Source: MKRK01 sp001896915 (GTDB taxonomy: Bacteria > Bacillota > Clostridia > Oscillospirales > Acutalibacteraceae). Taken from it: a stretch of DNA of 9,567 bases. Below are positions 1 through 6,176 of the stretch, piece by piece. Position numbers and translations under genes: made by a program. Below the pieces are notes generated by a model. That model searched no databases and was not told the DNA's origin. It was given only the letters and a program-made list of their open reading frames with translations. Numbering within the stretch: the stretch's first letter is position 1; every line of letters begins with the position of its first letter. The stretch covers positions 1 through 9,567 of the forward strand of contig CALJJF010000018.1 of NCBI GenBank assembly GCA_937973935.1, written 5' to 3'.

Positions 1-218
1 CCGCCGATAAAGGCGGTGGGCGCCACCACAGCGGATTTGTGAATAAAAACATCCTCGCCGATTTTCACAAAATCGTCAGACAGACTTTTCCCCAGTGCTT
101 TGATAAAGCCGCCGATTTTCGGAAGCGCCTCCCAGGGATAGGAAAGTCCGTCAAAAATGTCCGTTGCGATGGTTTTGTCAATGGATAAAAGCGCATGAAC
201 TGACAGCCTGGTTGCCAC
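1..218 (-). CDS. UDP-GlcNAc pyrophosphorylase-like left-handed beta-helix protein (5' part)
   Basis: Reading leftwards from a GTG at 216-218, an open frame runs off the window edge, giving 72 residues. The N-terminal part contains 'IATDIFDGLSYPWEALPKI' and then 'LGKSL', followed by 'IGEDVFIHKSAVVAPTAFIG'. This is the typical opening of the clostridial proteins annotated as UDP-N-acetylglucosamine pyrophosphorylase-like: a short helical lead, then hexapeptide (left-handed beta-helix) rungs of a GlmU-C/acyltransferase-like domain. Members normally have roughly 200-250 residues, so most of the gene lies outside. The start is chosen because AAAGGAGGGG lies just upstream at good spacing and no ATG is available nearby. 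The protein is probably cytoplasmic and linked to sugar-nucleotide metabolism, but the family's true reaction is poorly established. It is divergent from zapA and has its own promoter at 246-274. Confidence 0.8.
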   Translation of the reverse strand, partial: MATRLSVHALLSIDKTIATDIFDGLSYPWEALPKIGGFIKALGKSLSDDFVKIGEDVFIHKSAVVAPTAFIG

Positions 219-245
219 GATAAAACCCCTCCTTTGTATCTTTCT

Positions 246-274
246 ATTGTAATGCAGGCAAGCATATTTTTCAA
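246..274 (-). promoter_or_regulatory. Sigma-A promoter of the leftward beta-helix gene
   Basis: On the minus strand there is a -35 TTGAAA (269-274), a 17-nt spacer and a -10 TACAAT (246-251). Both boxes match consensus at five of six positions. Transcription would start near 239, leaving a leader of about 20 nt that carries the AAAGGAGGGG ribosome binding site before the GTG at 218. Confidence 0.7.
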
Positions 275-305
275 GATTTTTTTCGGTTGTGTTAAAAATA
301 TCAAC

Positions 306-420
306 GCATAGTATACCCTAAAATAAAGATATATCATAAAAAACTACCGTTTGGCACACAATAATTGAAAAAACCATCAGATTTTTCTTTATTCTAAGAG
401 AAAAATGTTGTATACTATGC
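306..420. repeat. Inverted 11-bp repeat GTATACTATGC between divergent genes
   Basis: GTATACTATGC occurs on the plus strand at 410-420 and, exactly reversed and complemented, at 306-316. The plus copy contains the -10 of the zapA promoter. The minus copy could be a second, weaker -10 facing the left gene, although no good -35 precedes it. The arms are about 93 nt apart. The pair may simply be two -10 regions, or it could be paired binding sites for a regulator. Confidence 0.4.
388..416 (+). promoter_or_regulatory. Probable promoter of the zapA operon
   Basis: A -10 TATACT lies at 411-416, with a weak -35 TTTATT at 388-393 and a 17-nt spacer. The predicted transcript would start near 423 and include AAAGGAGGGAG before the zapA ATG at 455. 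The -10 is strong and the -35 poor, so the promoter could need an activator or UP-like AT-rich DNA. Confidence 0.5.
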
Positions 421-454
421 CTGTATAGCAAAAAGACCAAAAGGAGGGAGCCGA

Positions 455-799
455 ATGGCAAACAAAATCAGATTGGTTGTCGGCGGAATTGAATATTATA
501 TCAATACAGAAGATGATGAGGCCTATGTGCAAAAGCTCGGGGATGAGCTGAACCGCCATTTGGACGAGCTCATGAAGAAAAACCCCTTCTTATCCACAAC
601 CATGGCGGCGGTGCTGGCGGCACTTGAATACTGTGATGAGTCCAAAAAAGCGAAGATAGACGCAGAAAATCTGCGGGCACAGATGAAAAGCTATATCGAA
701 GATGCCGGAACGGCAAGACTGGAAGCAGACGAGGCCCGCAGGGAAATCGAACGGCTGAACAAAGAGAATCAGGCGTTAAGAGCGAGGCTTGTGAAATAA
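455..799 (+). CDS. zapA: Cell division protein ZapA
   Basis: This 114-residue protein matches the ZapA family, which bundles and stabilises FtsZ protofilaments at the division site. The N-terminal globular part shows the family pattern 'NKIRLVVGGIEYYINT..DEAYVQKLGDELN', with the G-G/I-x-Y stretch and the 'Y..KL...L' helix. The central region 'AAVLAALEYCDE' is the start of the dimerisation helix. The C-terminal half (about residues 65-114) is highly charged with heptad-like spacing and ends 'RLNKENQALRARL', a predicted coiled coil of the length usual for Gram-positive ZapA. The ATG at 455 follows AAAGGAGGGAG with a short spacer. The stop codon abuts the next start (TAA then ATG), so it is very likely co-transcribed and translationally coupled with the U32 gene, an arrangement seen often in Clostridia. 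Confidence 0.92.
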   Translation: MANKIRLVVGGIEYYINTEDDEAYVQKLGDELNRHLDELMKKNPFLSTTMAAVLAALEYCDESKKAKIDAENLRAQMKSYIEDAGTARLEADEARREIERLNKENQALRARLVK

Positions 800-2854
800 A
801 TGAAAACGGAAATACTGGCACCGGCAGGGTCTCAAGAGTCCCTGGAGGCTGCCGTCAGAGCGGGTGCGGACGCAGTTTATCTGGGAACGGGAAACTATAA
901 CGCCAGAAGAAATGCAGCCAATTTTAATGAGGAACAATTAAAAGCCGCCATTCAATATTGTCATAAACGGGGTGTCAGAGTGTATATCGCTCTGAACACC
1001 CTTATTTCAGATACAGAAATGAAGGATGCCATGGAAACCGTCAGAATGCTCTGCGCCCTGTCGCCGGACGCACTCATTCTGGCGGACTTGGGGCTGATTG
1101 ATGCCGTCAAAGAAGCGGCGCCGGATATGCCCCTGCATGGGTCCACCCAAATGTCCGTCCACACCCCGGCAGGGGTTCGGCAGCTTTCAGAAATGGGGAT
1201 CAAGCGGGTAGTGCTGGCAAGAGAGCTGTCAAAAGAAGAAATCAAAGAAATTGGCGCAGAAGCCAAGAGGCTGGGTGTCGAGCTGGAGCTTTTTGTCCAT
1301 GGTGCGCTGTGCATGTCTGTTTCCGGGCAGTGCTATTTCAGCGCTGTGTTGGGAGGACGAAGCGGAAACAGAGGACTTTGCGCAGGTACCTGCAGACTGC
1401 CCTTTTCTGTGAAAAACGGTACGGGGTATGATTTGAGCCTGAAGGATTTGTCCCTGCTGGAGGAAATCACAATCCTTCGGCAGATGGGGATCGATTCGCT
1501 CAAAATTGAAGGCAGGATGAAACGGCCGGAATATGTGGCAGCCGCGGTGAACGCTTACCGACAGGCAGTGGATCAGGGCAGCGTGAAACAAGAGGACATG
1601 GAAAACCTACAAAACGTCTTTTCCCGCAGCGGGTTCACCAAAGGCTATTTTGAAGGAAAAACCGGCAGAGATATGTTCGGCATACGGGCAAAGGACGATG
1701 TAATCAACTCCAATGAGGTATTGAACGCTCTGCACGCCCTATATCGGGGCGAACGGCAATCTGTTTCCCTTCATATGGAACTCAAGGTGGATGCCGATAC
1801 CCCGGCGACGCTTACTGTATCAGACGGGGAGAAGATTGTTACCGCTGTCGGAGAAATCCCTCAGCAGGCGGTGAACCGCCCCTTAACAGAGGAATATGCC
1901 CTGTCTCAGCTGGCCAAAACCGGCGGCACACAATATTACATCAAAACCGCCCGGGCGGAAATCGGACAAGGGCTGATGCTGAGTGCTTCCGCATTGAATG
2001 CACTGCGCAGAGACGCCCTCGCCGGACTGGATGAAGAAAGGGGACAAAGAGACCCGGTCGCGTTTCGGGAGACGGTCTTGCCCGCCAAGAAAAAGGCGGT
2101 CTATCAAAAGCCCAGGATCGTAATTTCTGTAAAAAACACCACCGGGCTGCCCGGAAGCCTTCCCGGTGTCAGCCTTGTCTATCTTCCGCTCTTTGCCAAG
2201 GACGAAGAGATAAAAAAAGCGTTGCAAAGGAACGTTGAGGTAGGTGTCAGGGTTCCGAGAGGGATGTTTTCGCTGGAGGACTCCATCCGGAAAAGACTGC
2301 ATAAAGTAAAAGCATTGGGCATTACCACGGCCCTTGCTGAAAATATTGGCGCCATTCCGCTGATTCAGCAAGCAGGTATGACAGTACAGGGCGGGAACGG
2401 GCTGAATGTGTTCAATTCCCAGTCGCTACAGGTGGTCGCTGACCTAGGCATTACAAAACAGACCGTGTCCCACGAGCTTAGCCTGGACAGCATTTCAGTG
2501 CTGCAAAGCCGAATCCCGCTGGGCTTATTCGCCTATGGCAGACTGCCACTGATGCTGCTTCGCAACTGTCCGGTCAAAAACGGGGGAGACTGCAGCACCT
2601 GCACCGGTGAAATCGTTGACCGTAAAGACATCCATTTTCCTTTACAGTGTGAGAGTGGCTGTACAGAGCTGCTGAATTCCGCTCCTCTTTGGCTGGCGGA
2701 CCGATTACAGGAAATTTCTAATATCGATGATCTGTTTCTGAGCTTTACGGATGAAACCCCGGAACAGACAGAGGCTATCATAAAAAGCTATGTGACAGGC
2801 GGAGAACCCCCCAGAAAATATACCAGAGGAAACTATTATAAGGGCGTGTTATAA
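800..2854 (+). CDS. U32 family protein, RlhA/YhbU type (RNA hydroxylation candidate)
   Basis: This 684-residue protein opens with 'EILAPAGSQESLEAAVRAGADAVYLG', the hallmark of peptidase family U32. A TIM-barrel-like N-terminal domain extends to about residue 330. It includes 'LFVHGALCMSVSGQC' and four conserved cysteines, C171, C178, C194 and C198. The rest fits the extended form with a DUF3656-type region. A second cluster lies near the C-terminus at C590, C598, C601, C617 and C621 ('RNCP', then 'CSTC'). Despite the family name, characterised members of this kind act in RNA modification: RlhA hydroxylates a cytidine of 23S rRNA and TrhP makes 5-hydroxyuridine in tRNA, and iron-sulphur or prephenate-dependent chemistry has been proposed. 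The domain layout and length are closer to RlhA than to the shorter TrhP. The exact RNA target cannot be read from sequence. The weak GAGG sits about 12 nt upstream, so coupling from zapA probably aids initiation. Confidence 0.88.
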   Translation: MKTEILAPAGSQESLEAAVRAGADAVYLGTGNYNARRNAANFNEEQLKAAIQYCHKRGVRVYIALNTLISDTEMKDAMETVRMLCALSPDALILADLGLIDAVKEAAPDMPLHGSTQMSVHTPAGVRQLSEMGIKRVVLARELSKEEIKEIGAEAKRLGVELELFVHGALCMSVSGQCYFSAVLGGRSGNRGLCAGTCRLPFSVKNGTGYDLSLKDLSLLEEITILRQMGIDSLKIEGRMKRPEYVAAAVNAYRQAVDQGSVKQEDMENLQNVFSRSGFTKGYFEGKTGRDMFGIRAKDDVINSNEVLNALHALYRGERQSVSLHMELKVDADTPATLTVSDGEKIVTAVGEIPQQAVNRPLTEEYALSQLAKTGGTQYYIKTARAEIGQGLMLSASALNALRRDALAGLDEERGQRDPVAFRETVLPAKKKAVYQKPRIVISVKNTTGLPGSLPGVSLVYLPLFAKDEEIKKALQRNVEVGVRVPRGMFSLEDSIRKRLHKVKALGITTALAENIGAIPLIQQAGMTVQGGNGLNVFNSQSLQVVADLGITKQTVSHELSLDSISVLQSRIPLGLFAYGRLPLMLLRNCPVKNGGDCSTCTGEIVDRKDIHFPLQCESGCTELLNSAPLWLADRLQEISNIDDLFLSFTDETPEQTEAIIKSYVTGGEPPRKYTRGNYYKGVL

Positions 2855-2856
2855 CA

Positions 2857-3294
2857 ATGAAGCTAACCATAAAAAAACTGGACGAACATGCAATTCTTCC
2901 CACAAGGGCGACGGAGGGCTCTGCCGGGATGGATCTGTATGCACTGTCAGAGGAAGAACAAATCATCAAGGCCGGTGAGCGGGTCAGTATTTCCACCGGA
3001 ATTGCCATATCGCTGCCGTCTAAGGATTATGTTGCTCTCGTGTTTGCCAGAAGCGGTTTGTCTACCAAGCACGGGATCACGCTGGCCAACTGTGTGGGGG
3101 TCATCGACAGTGATTATCGGGGCGAAATCAAGGTTGCCCTGATCAATCAGAGCAAAGAGGATTATAGATTACAACCCAAAGAACGCATCGCCCAGCTGTG
3201 CATCCTGCCGGTGTTGGGCATGGAGATAGAAGAAGTTCAGGAGCTGGATGAAACCCGGCGGGGTGCGGGCGGGTTTGGTTCCACCGGAAAATAA
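2857..3294 (+). CDS. dut: Deoxyuridine 5'-triphosphate nucleotidohydrolase (dUTPase)
   Basis: This 145-residue protein has all five motifs of the trimeric all-beta dUTPases, which convert dUTP to dUMP and pyrophosphate, keeping uracil out of DNA and supplying dUMP for thymidylate synthesis. Motif 1 is 'AGMDLYA' (23-29). Motif 2 is 'ARSGLSTKHGI' (64-74). Motif 3 is 'NCVGVIDSDYRGE' (78-90), with D84 as the expected catalytic base. Motif 4 is 'ERIAQL' (109-114). Motif 5 is the glycine-rich C-terminal arm 'RGAGGFGSTGK' (135-145), which closes over the active site of a neighbouring subunit. The length is typical and nothing is missing. It starts two bases after the U32 stop and is the last gene of the zapA operon, ending in the terminator at 3299-3324. 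Confidence 0.96.
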   Translation: MKLTIKKLDEHAILPTRATEGSAGMDLYALSEEEQIIKAGERVSISTGIAISLPSKDYVALVFARSGLSTKHGITLANCVGVIDSDYRGEIKVALINQSKEDYRLQPKERIAQLCILPVLGMEIEEVQELDETRRGAGGFGSTGK

Positions 3295-3298
3295 AATG

Positions 3299-3324
3299 AG
3301 CCTTGCGGTTTTGTCCGCAAGGCT
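3299..3324. terminator. Bidirectional terminator between dut and the leftward membrane gene
   Basis: A perfect 10-bp stem, AGCCTTGCGG (3299-3308) with CCGCAAGGCT (3315-3324), encloses a 6-nt loop TTTTGT. On the plus strand it is followed by a T-rich tract containing TTTCTTTTT. On the minus strand it is followed by CATTTTATTTT. It lies between the stops of two convergent genes (3294 and 3328), so it probably serves both. Confidence 0.85.
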
Positions 3325-3327
3325 TTG

Positions 3328-3633
3328 CTATTTCTTTTTGTTGATGAAAATGAACAATATTGAAACAATCAAAAGCAGAGAAAATGATATAGGTAAAAAG
3401 AAAACACACATCAAGACAAGCCATTCTGAGTAGCCATAATCAACAAATATGTACCCTGGAATACAAAAGAGAACAAAGAGTATCAATTGAATCAGCGGCG
3501 GAATAAACTTTGATAATTTATGATTTCTAAATTGGTCTGTAATGAAAAAAGGGATTAAAAAAGACAGAACAGTCGTCACTGTCCAAAGAATCAATAGGAA
3601 TATGATACCGATCGTCAGATTGTCAAACCGCAT
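3328..3633 (-). CDS. Small membrane protein of unknown function
   Basis: This 101-residue protein (reading leftwards from ATG at 3633) is nearly all hydrophobic. Three membrane segments are visible: 'LTIGIIFLLILWTVTTVLSF', then 'FIPPLIQLILFVLFCIPGYI', then 'WLVLMCVFFLPISFSLLLIV' and onward. The charged stretch 'FRNHKLSK' lies between the first two and the protein ends in 'NKKK', likely cytoplasmic. The chosen start has AAGGCGG five bases upstream; an in-frame ATG at 3672 would add 13 residues but has no ribosome binding site. I recognise no family. The gene is more AT-rich than the housekeeping genes around it. It follows the 239-residue membrane gene on the same strand by about 100 nt, so the two could be co-expressed. 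The reading frame is believable because of its TM pattern, its position between a terminator and a gene, and its ribosome binding site. Confidence 0.7.
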   Translation of the reverse strand: MRFDNLTIGIIFLLILWTVTTVLSFLIPFFITDQFRNHKLSKFIPPLIQLILFVLFCIPGYIFVDYGYSEWLVLMCVFFLPISFSLLLIVSILFIFINKKK

Positions 3634-3699
3634 TTTGACCGCCTTACCTTCCGTTCCGTCATAAATGTTCATCGGCTAACTCTGCCGTCTGTATCAATG

Positions 3700-3729
3700 A
3701 TTCTAAATAAAAATACTGCTTTGGGGCAA
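3700..3729 (-). promoter_or_regulatory. Possible promoter for the 101-aa membrane gene
   Basis: On the minus strand, TTGCCC (3724-3729) and TAGAAT (3700-3705) are separated by 18 nt. They match consensus at four and five of six positions. This would give the small membrane protein its own transcript in addition to readthrough from the gene upstream. Confidence 0.35.
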
Positions 3730-3733
3730 GGGT

Positions 3734-4453
3734 TCAGGACGATCTTTTCTTTTTTGAGTTTCCTTCCCCTCCAAAATCCACACCGCTCAAGACTTCGCCT
3801 TCCGACAGGATTGCAATCACAATTACGGTAAGAATGATAAACGAGCCGTAGCTGCCGTAAGAAACATCCCGAAGCACAGGGCGCTCGTCGTGATTGACAG
3901 TAACGCCAAACACACCCAGATAAAACAAAGAGATGAGCAGGGAAAAGAATCCGAAGCTAAAGAAGAGAAACCCGGTTTTGATCCAAAACACGACAGCGAT
4001 GATCATCAAAATCAGGGTGAGTGCGGAAACAAAGGTCAATGAAAACCGTTTGGTTTTGGCACAGAGCTGAAGGGTTACATACGCCAGAAATAAAATAGAA
4101 ACCGCAGGTATCGCGGCAATGATCAGATCAAACGGATTGGTTGCCGTCTTGGTTTGTATATAATAGGCGGATACAGAGCAGCCATTGGCCACACTGTTCA
4201 GAAAAAAACTGACCAAATATATCGCATTTAATTTCTTTCCCGCCATATGAAACGGGATTGCCAAAACCATCAAAGCAACACCGGCAACAAGACCATACCA
4301 ACCGGAAAACAATAACGTGGCAATGTGAGTGGATATTGCAGAAAGAACCAAGGAAACTCCGGAAAACAGGAACACAATAAGAGCCTTTGCTTTTGTATTC
4401 AGAAAATGTTCAAGTATCGCCAGCAGCCGTACTCCATTTGTCATTTCATGCAT
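3734..4453 (-). CDS. Polytopic membrane protein of unknown function
   Basis: This 239-residue protein has about seven predicted membrane segments, at roughly residues 25-44, 47-68, 76-96, 107-128, 138-156, 160-185 and 202-220. The connections are short. The N-terminus (about 22 residues, 'MTNGVRLLAILEHFLNTKAK') and the charged C-terminus ('GGEGNSKKKRSS') flank the bundle. I see no transporter, kinase or protease motif and recognise no family. The ATG at 4453 has AAGGAGGG six bases upstream, which makes the start secure; a second ATG four codons in is less well placed. Because rpe upstream lacks a strong terminator, transcription may come partly from rpe as well as from a weak local promoter. 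Together with the 101-residue gene it forms a membrane-protein pair inserted between housekeeping genes. Confidence 0.78.
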   Translation of the reverse strand: MHEMTNGVRLLAILEHFLNTKAKALIVFLFSGVSLVLSAISTHIATLLFSGWYGLVAGVALMVLAIPFHMAGKKLNAIYLVSFFLNSVANGCSVSAYYIQTKTATNPFDLIIAAIPAVSILFLAYVTLQLCAKTKRFSLTFVSALTLILMIIAVVFWIKTGFLFFSFGFFSLLISLFYLGVFGVTVNHDERPVLRDVSYGSYGSFIILTVIVIAILSEGEVLSGVDFGGEGNSKKKRSS

Positions 4454-4499
4454 GATTTGCCCTCCTTATCAATATCAAACAAGGTGATTATTGACCGTT

Positions 4500-4528
4500 A
4501 TCATGAGGATACAAAATGATTGTGACAA
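4500..4528 (-). promoter_or_regulatory. Possible promoter for the 239-aa membrane gene
   Basis: On the minus strand, TTGTCA (4523-4528, five of six matches) lies 17 nt from CATGAT (4500-4505, four of six). The -10 is weak and other AT-rich hexamers in 4454-4553 could serve instead. No strong terminator hairpin for rpe is visible in this 100-nt gap. Confidence 0.35.
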
Positions 4529-4553
4529 TAATATTTTTCCATATTCAAAAAGG

Positions 4554-5207
4554 CTACATGGTCAGCGCTCTGATTTCTGCCAGTCGTTCTTCCATGTTTT
4601 CTGCGCTGAATAAAACATTGCCGAGCACAAGCACATTCGCCCCTGCCTGGGTAACCAAGGGTGCAGTGTTTAAATCAATCCCGCCGTCCACCTGAATATC
4701 AAGGGTAAGCCCGCGGTTGTCCGCTTCTTTTCGAATCAACTTAATTTTGTCCAGCGCATTCGGCATAAAAGCCTGTCCGCCAAACCCCGGTTCCACAGAC
4801 ATAATGAGAACCATATCGCACAGCTCCAAAAAGGGCAGAACCACATCGGCCGGTGTTTTCGGTTTGATGGTCAGGCAGGATTTGATGCCGCAGTCTTTGA
4901 TTTGCTGCAGGGTTTCCCCGACCGGGGAACCTGCTTCATAGTGAAACCCCAGGATATCGGCGCCTGCCTTTGCAAAGCGTTCGATATAACGATGAGGACG
5001 GTCGATCATCAAATGCACATCCAGAGGAAGATCGGTATATTTGTTCAGCGATTCCACAACAGGAAACCCGAAGGAGATATTCGGCACAAAAATACCGTCC
5101 ATCACATCAAGATGGAGCATGTCTGCCCCGGCAGAGCGGAGACAATCCACAGCCTCTCCTATTTTTGTGAAGTCGGCAGTTAAAATTGACGGTGAAAATT
5201 TAATCAA
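4554..5207 (-). CDS. rpe: Ribulose-phosphate 3-epimerase
   Basis: This enzyme interconverts D-ribulose 5-phosphate and D-xylulose 5-phosphate in the pentose phosphate pathway. From a TTG at 5205-5207 the product is 217 residues, the usual length, beginning 'MIKFSPSILTADF'. Metal and catalytic residues of the TIM barrel are in place: H32 and D34 in 'LHLDVMDG', H65 in 'DVHLM', and D174 in 'QVDGGI'. The phosphate-binding 'VEPGFGGQ' is at 138-145. An ATG at 5216 is in frame but overlaps the end of GGGAAAGG, leaving no spacing. The TTG lies at proper distance from that same Shine-Dalgarno and gives the family's standard N-terminus. The frame stays open further up to 5423, but a strong promoter sits inside that extension, so it is not translated in this form. 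It is separate from its cotranscribed neighbours and from the upstream PAP2 gene, which has its own terminator. Confidence 0.93.
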   Translation of the reverse strand: MIKFSPSILTADFTKIGEAVDCLRSAGADMLHLDVMDGIFVPNISFGFPVVESLNKYTDLPLDVHLMIDRPHRYIERFAKAGADILGFHYEAGSPVGETLQQIKDCGIKSCLTIKPKTPADVVLPFLELCDMVLIMSVEPGFGGQAFMPNALDKIKLIRKEADNRGLTLDIQVDGGIDLNTAPLVTQAGANVLVLGNVLFSAENMEERLAEIRALTM

Positions 5208-5228
5208 GCAAATCATCCTTTCCCGATT

Positions 5229-5257
5229 ATTGTAATGGAAACCGACAGAAAGGTCAA
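5229..5257 (-). promoter_or_regulatory. Sigma-A promoter of rpe
   Basis: On the minus strand, -35 TTGACC (5252-5257) and -10 TACAAT (5229-5234) are exactly 17 nt apart, each matching five of six consensus bases. Transcription should begin near 5222, leaving only a few bases ahead of GGGAAAGG and a leader of about 15 nt to the TTG start. This placement is the main argument against the longer in-frame rpe starts. Confidence 0.75.
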
Positions 5258-5280
5258 CCGCTTTCATGCACTTTCCTTTG

Positions 5281-5309
5281 TTGACGAAAGGATTTTTGCT
5301 TGTTATAAT
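5281..5309 (+). promoter_or_regulatory. Near-consensus plus-strand promoter with no obvious gene (antisense to PAP2 gene)
   Basis: TTGACG (5281-5286), a 17-nt spacer and a perfect TATAAT (5304-5309) make this the best-matching sigma-A promoter in the window. The predicted start is near 5316. No convincing plus-strand coding frame with a ribosome binding site follows. The transcript would begin with the hairpin at 5323-5347 and run antisense through the 3' end of the PAP2 gene. It could be a small or antisense RNA, or a chance match in AT-rich DNA. Confidence 0.55.
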
Positions 5310-5322
5310 AATTCTATCAAAA

Positions 5323-5347
5323 AAAGGCAGGAGCCTGTCCTGCCTTT
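5323..5347 (-). terminator. Rho-independent terminator of the PAP2 gene
   Basis: A 10-bp perfect stem, AAAGGCAGGA (5323-5332) with TCCTGCCTTT (5338-5347), has a 5-nt loop. Read leftwards, the stem runs into seven consecutive Ts (5325 down to 5319), the classic signature. It lies 29 nt past the PAP2 stop codon and isolates that gene from rpe. Read rightwards there is no T tract, so it should not stop plus-strand transcription. Confidence 0.85.
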
Positions 5348-5376
5348 GGGATATTTGTGTTCGATGTAACGCAACG

Positions 5377-6087
5377 CTACAATTTGATTTTTCGCTGCTG
5401 ATGACGTCCTCGTGCATTTTCAAAAATGCTTTTCCAATCCACCTTATAAATAATCAGCTGCATAAAGAGGGAAAGGATAAACGCAAGCACGATATCAATT
5501 ACGGAATGCTGCTTAATAAATACGGTTGATAAAATAATCAGAACATTTAAAATATTCGCTCCGATGATAAGCCCCATTCGCTTTCTGAAAAACTCACTGC
5601 GGTTGATGGCTACTGTCACCGCAATGGAGTTTAAAACATGGATGCTGGGAGCGGTGTTTGCCGGGTTATCACAGCTGTAGATGTAATATACCATGCGGTT
5701 AAAAACATTCGTTTCATGGGCGGTCAGGGCTTCTCTTAAGGGTTGTCCATGGGGATAAAGCATGTAGATTACATAACAAATGGTCATACCGACAAAAATA
5801 TTAAAGGTAAGCCTGAAAAAATCAGATTTTTCCAGAAATACAAATACGGTCAGCGCCACGCCCACATAAAGAAACCAAAGAATATAAAACACCACAAAAA
5901 AATTGAGATAGGGGATGTATCCGTCAGCGGAAACAGATACCCAGTTTGTGATATGGTCATTTCTCTTTTCAATATAGGAAAACTGCCAGAGTAGCGCAAA
6001 ATAATAAGTCAATATCCAAGCATGTCTGACATCCTTGAACAGAAACTGATTGACTCTTTCAATTTTCTTTTTGATAAATAAGAGCAT
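5377..6087 (-). CDS. PAP2-family membrane phosphatase
   Basis: This 236-residue integral membrane protein has about six hydrophobic segments and the PAP2 (phosphatidic acid phosphatase 2/haloperoxidase) active-site pattern: R118 in 'YPHGQPLR', 'NTAPSIH' with S148 and H150, and 'STVFIKQHSVID' with H194 and D198. It is the clostridial type in which the first motif is shortened and the HxxxD follows a lysine-glutamine pair. Members remove phosphate from lipid pyrophosphates or phosphatidate on the outer membrane face, or transfer phospho-head groups; the substrate here is unknown. A bacitracin-target recycling role (undecaprenyl pyrophosphate) is possible but not shown. The ATG at 6087 is preceded by GAGGT at six bases. 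The C-terminus ends in a basic tail 'RGRHQQRKIKL', likely cytoplasmic. It is a single-gene unit with its own promoter and terminator. Confidence 0.88.
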   Translation of the reverse strand: MLLFIKKKIERVNQFLFKDVRHAWILTYYFALLWQFSYIEKRNDHITNWVSVSADGYIPYLNFFVVFYILWFLYVGVALTVFVFLEKSDFFRLTFNIFVGMTICYVIYMLYPHGQPLREALTAHETNVFNRMVYYIYSCDNPANTAPSIHVLNSIAVTVAINRSEFFRKRMGLIIGANILNVLIILSTVFIKQHSVIDIVLAFILSLFMQLIIYKVDWKSIFENARGRHQQRKIKL

Positions 6088-6124
6088 AAATTACCTCATA
6101 AAAGTGATACATATATTCTAATTT

Positions 6125-6153
6125 ATTTTATCACAATTTTATCGATATAACAA
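6125..6153 (-). promoter_or_regulatory. Probable promoter of the PAP2 gene
   Basis: On the minus strand, TTGTTA (6148-6153) and TAAAAT (6125-6130) are 17 nt apart, matching four and five of six positions. The transcript would start near 6118, giving a leader of about 30 nt with GAGGT before the ATG at 6087. The same AT-rich 86 nt must also hold the promoter of the rightward gene at 6174, for which I see only a TATAAC-like -10 near 6146 and no good -35. Confidence 0.5.
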
Positions 6154-6160
6154 TAAAAAA

Positions 6161-6176
6161 GGGGGAGATTAAAATA
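6161..6176 (+). promoter_or_regulatory. Ribosome binding site preceding an apparent ATA start
   Basis: GGGGGAG (6161-6167), preceded by six As, is followed after six bases by ATA at 6174-6176. No ATG, GTG or TTG occurs in frame between this site and 6249, yet the frame reads as plausible protein throughout. The GTG at 6249 has no Shine-Dalgarno. The spacing therefore points to ATA as the initiation codon, or to a sequence error or mutation of a former ATG. Confidence 0.5.

Noticed and set aside
65..337. Minus-strand frame of 90 codons
   Set aside because: It overlaps the beta-helix gene in another frame, runs across that gene's promoter, and reads as non-protein-like.
1883..2371. Minus-strand frame of 162 codons inside the U32 gene
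   Set aside because: It is a shadow: the plus frame is an unbroken, well-conserved protein, while the minus frame has no motif or ribosome binding site.
4454..4553. Terminator for rpe
   Set aside because: Only a 5-bp AT-only hairpin (AATAT/ATATT) is present; too weak to call.
5208..5423. N-terminal extension of rpe up to the ATG at 5423
   Set aside because: It has no homology to Rpe, and a strong rpe promoter and the PAP2 terminator lie within it.
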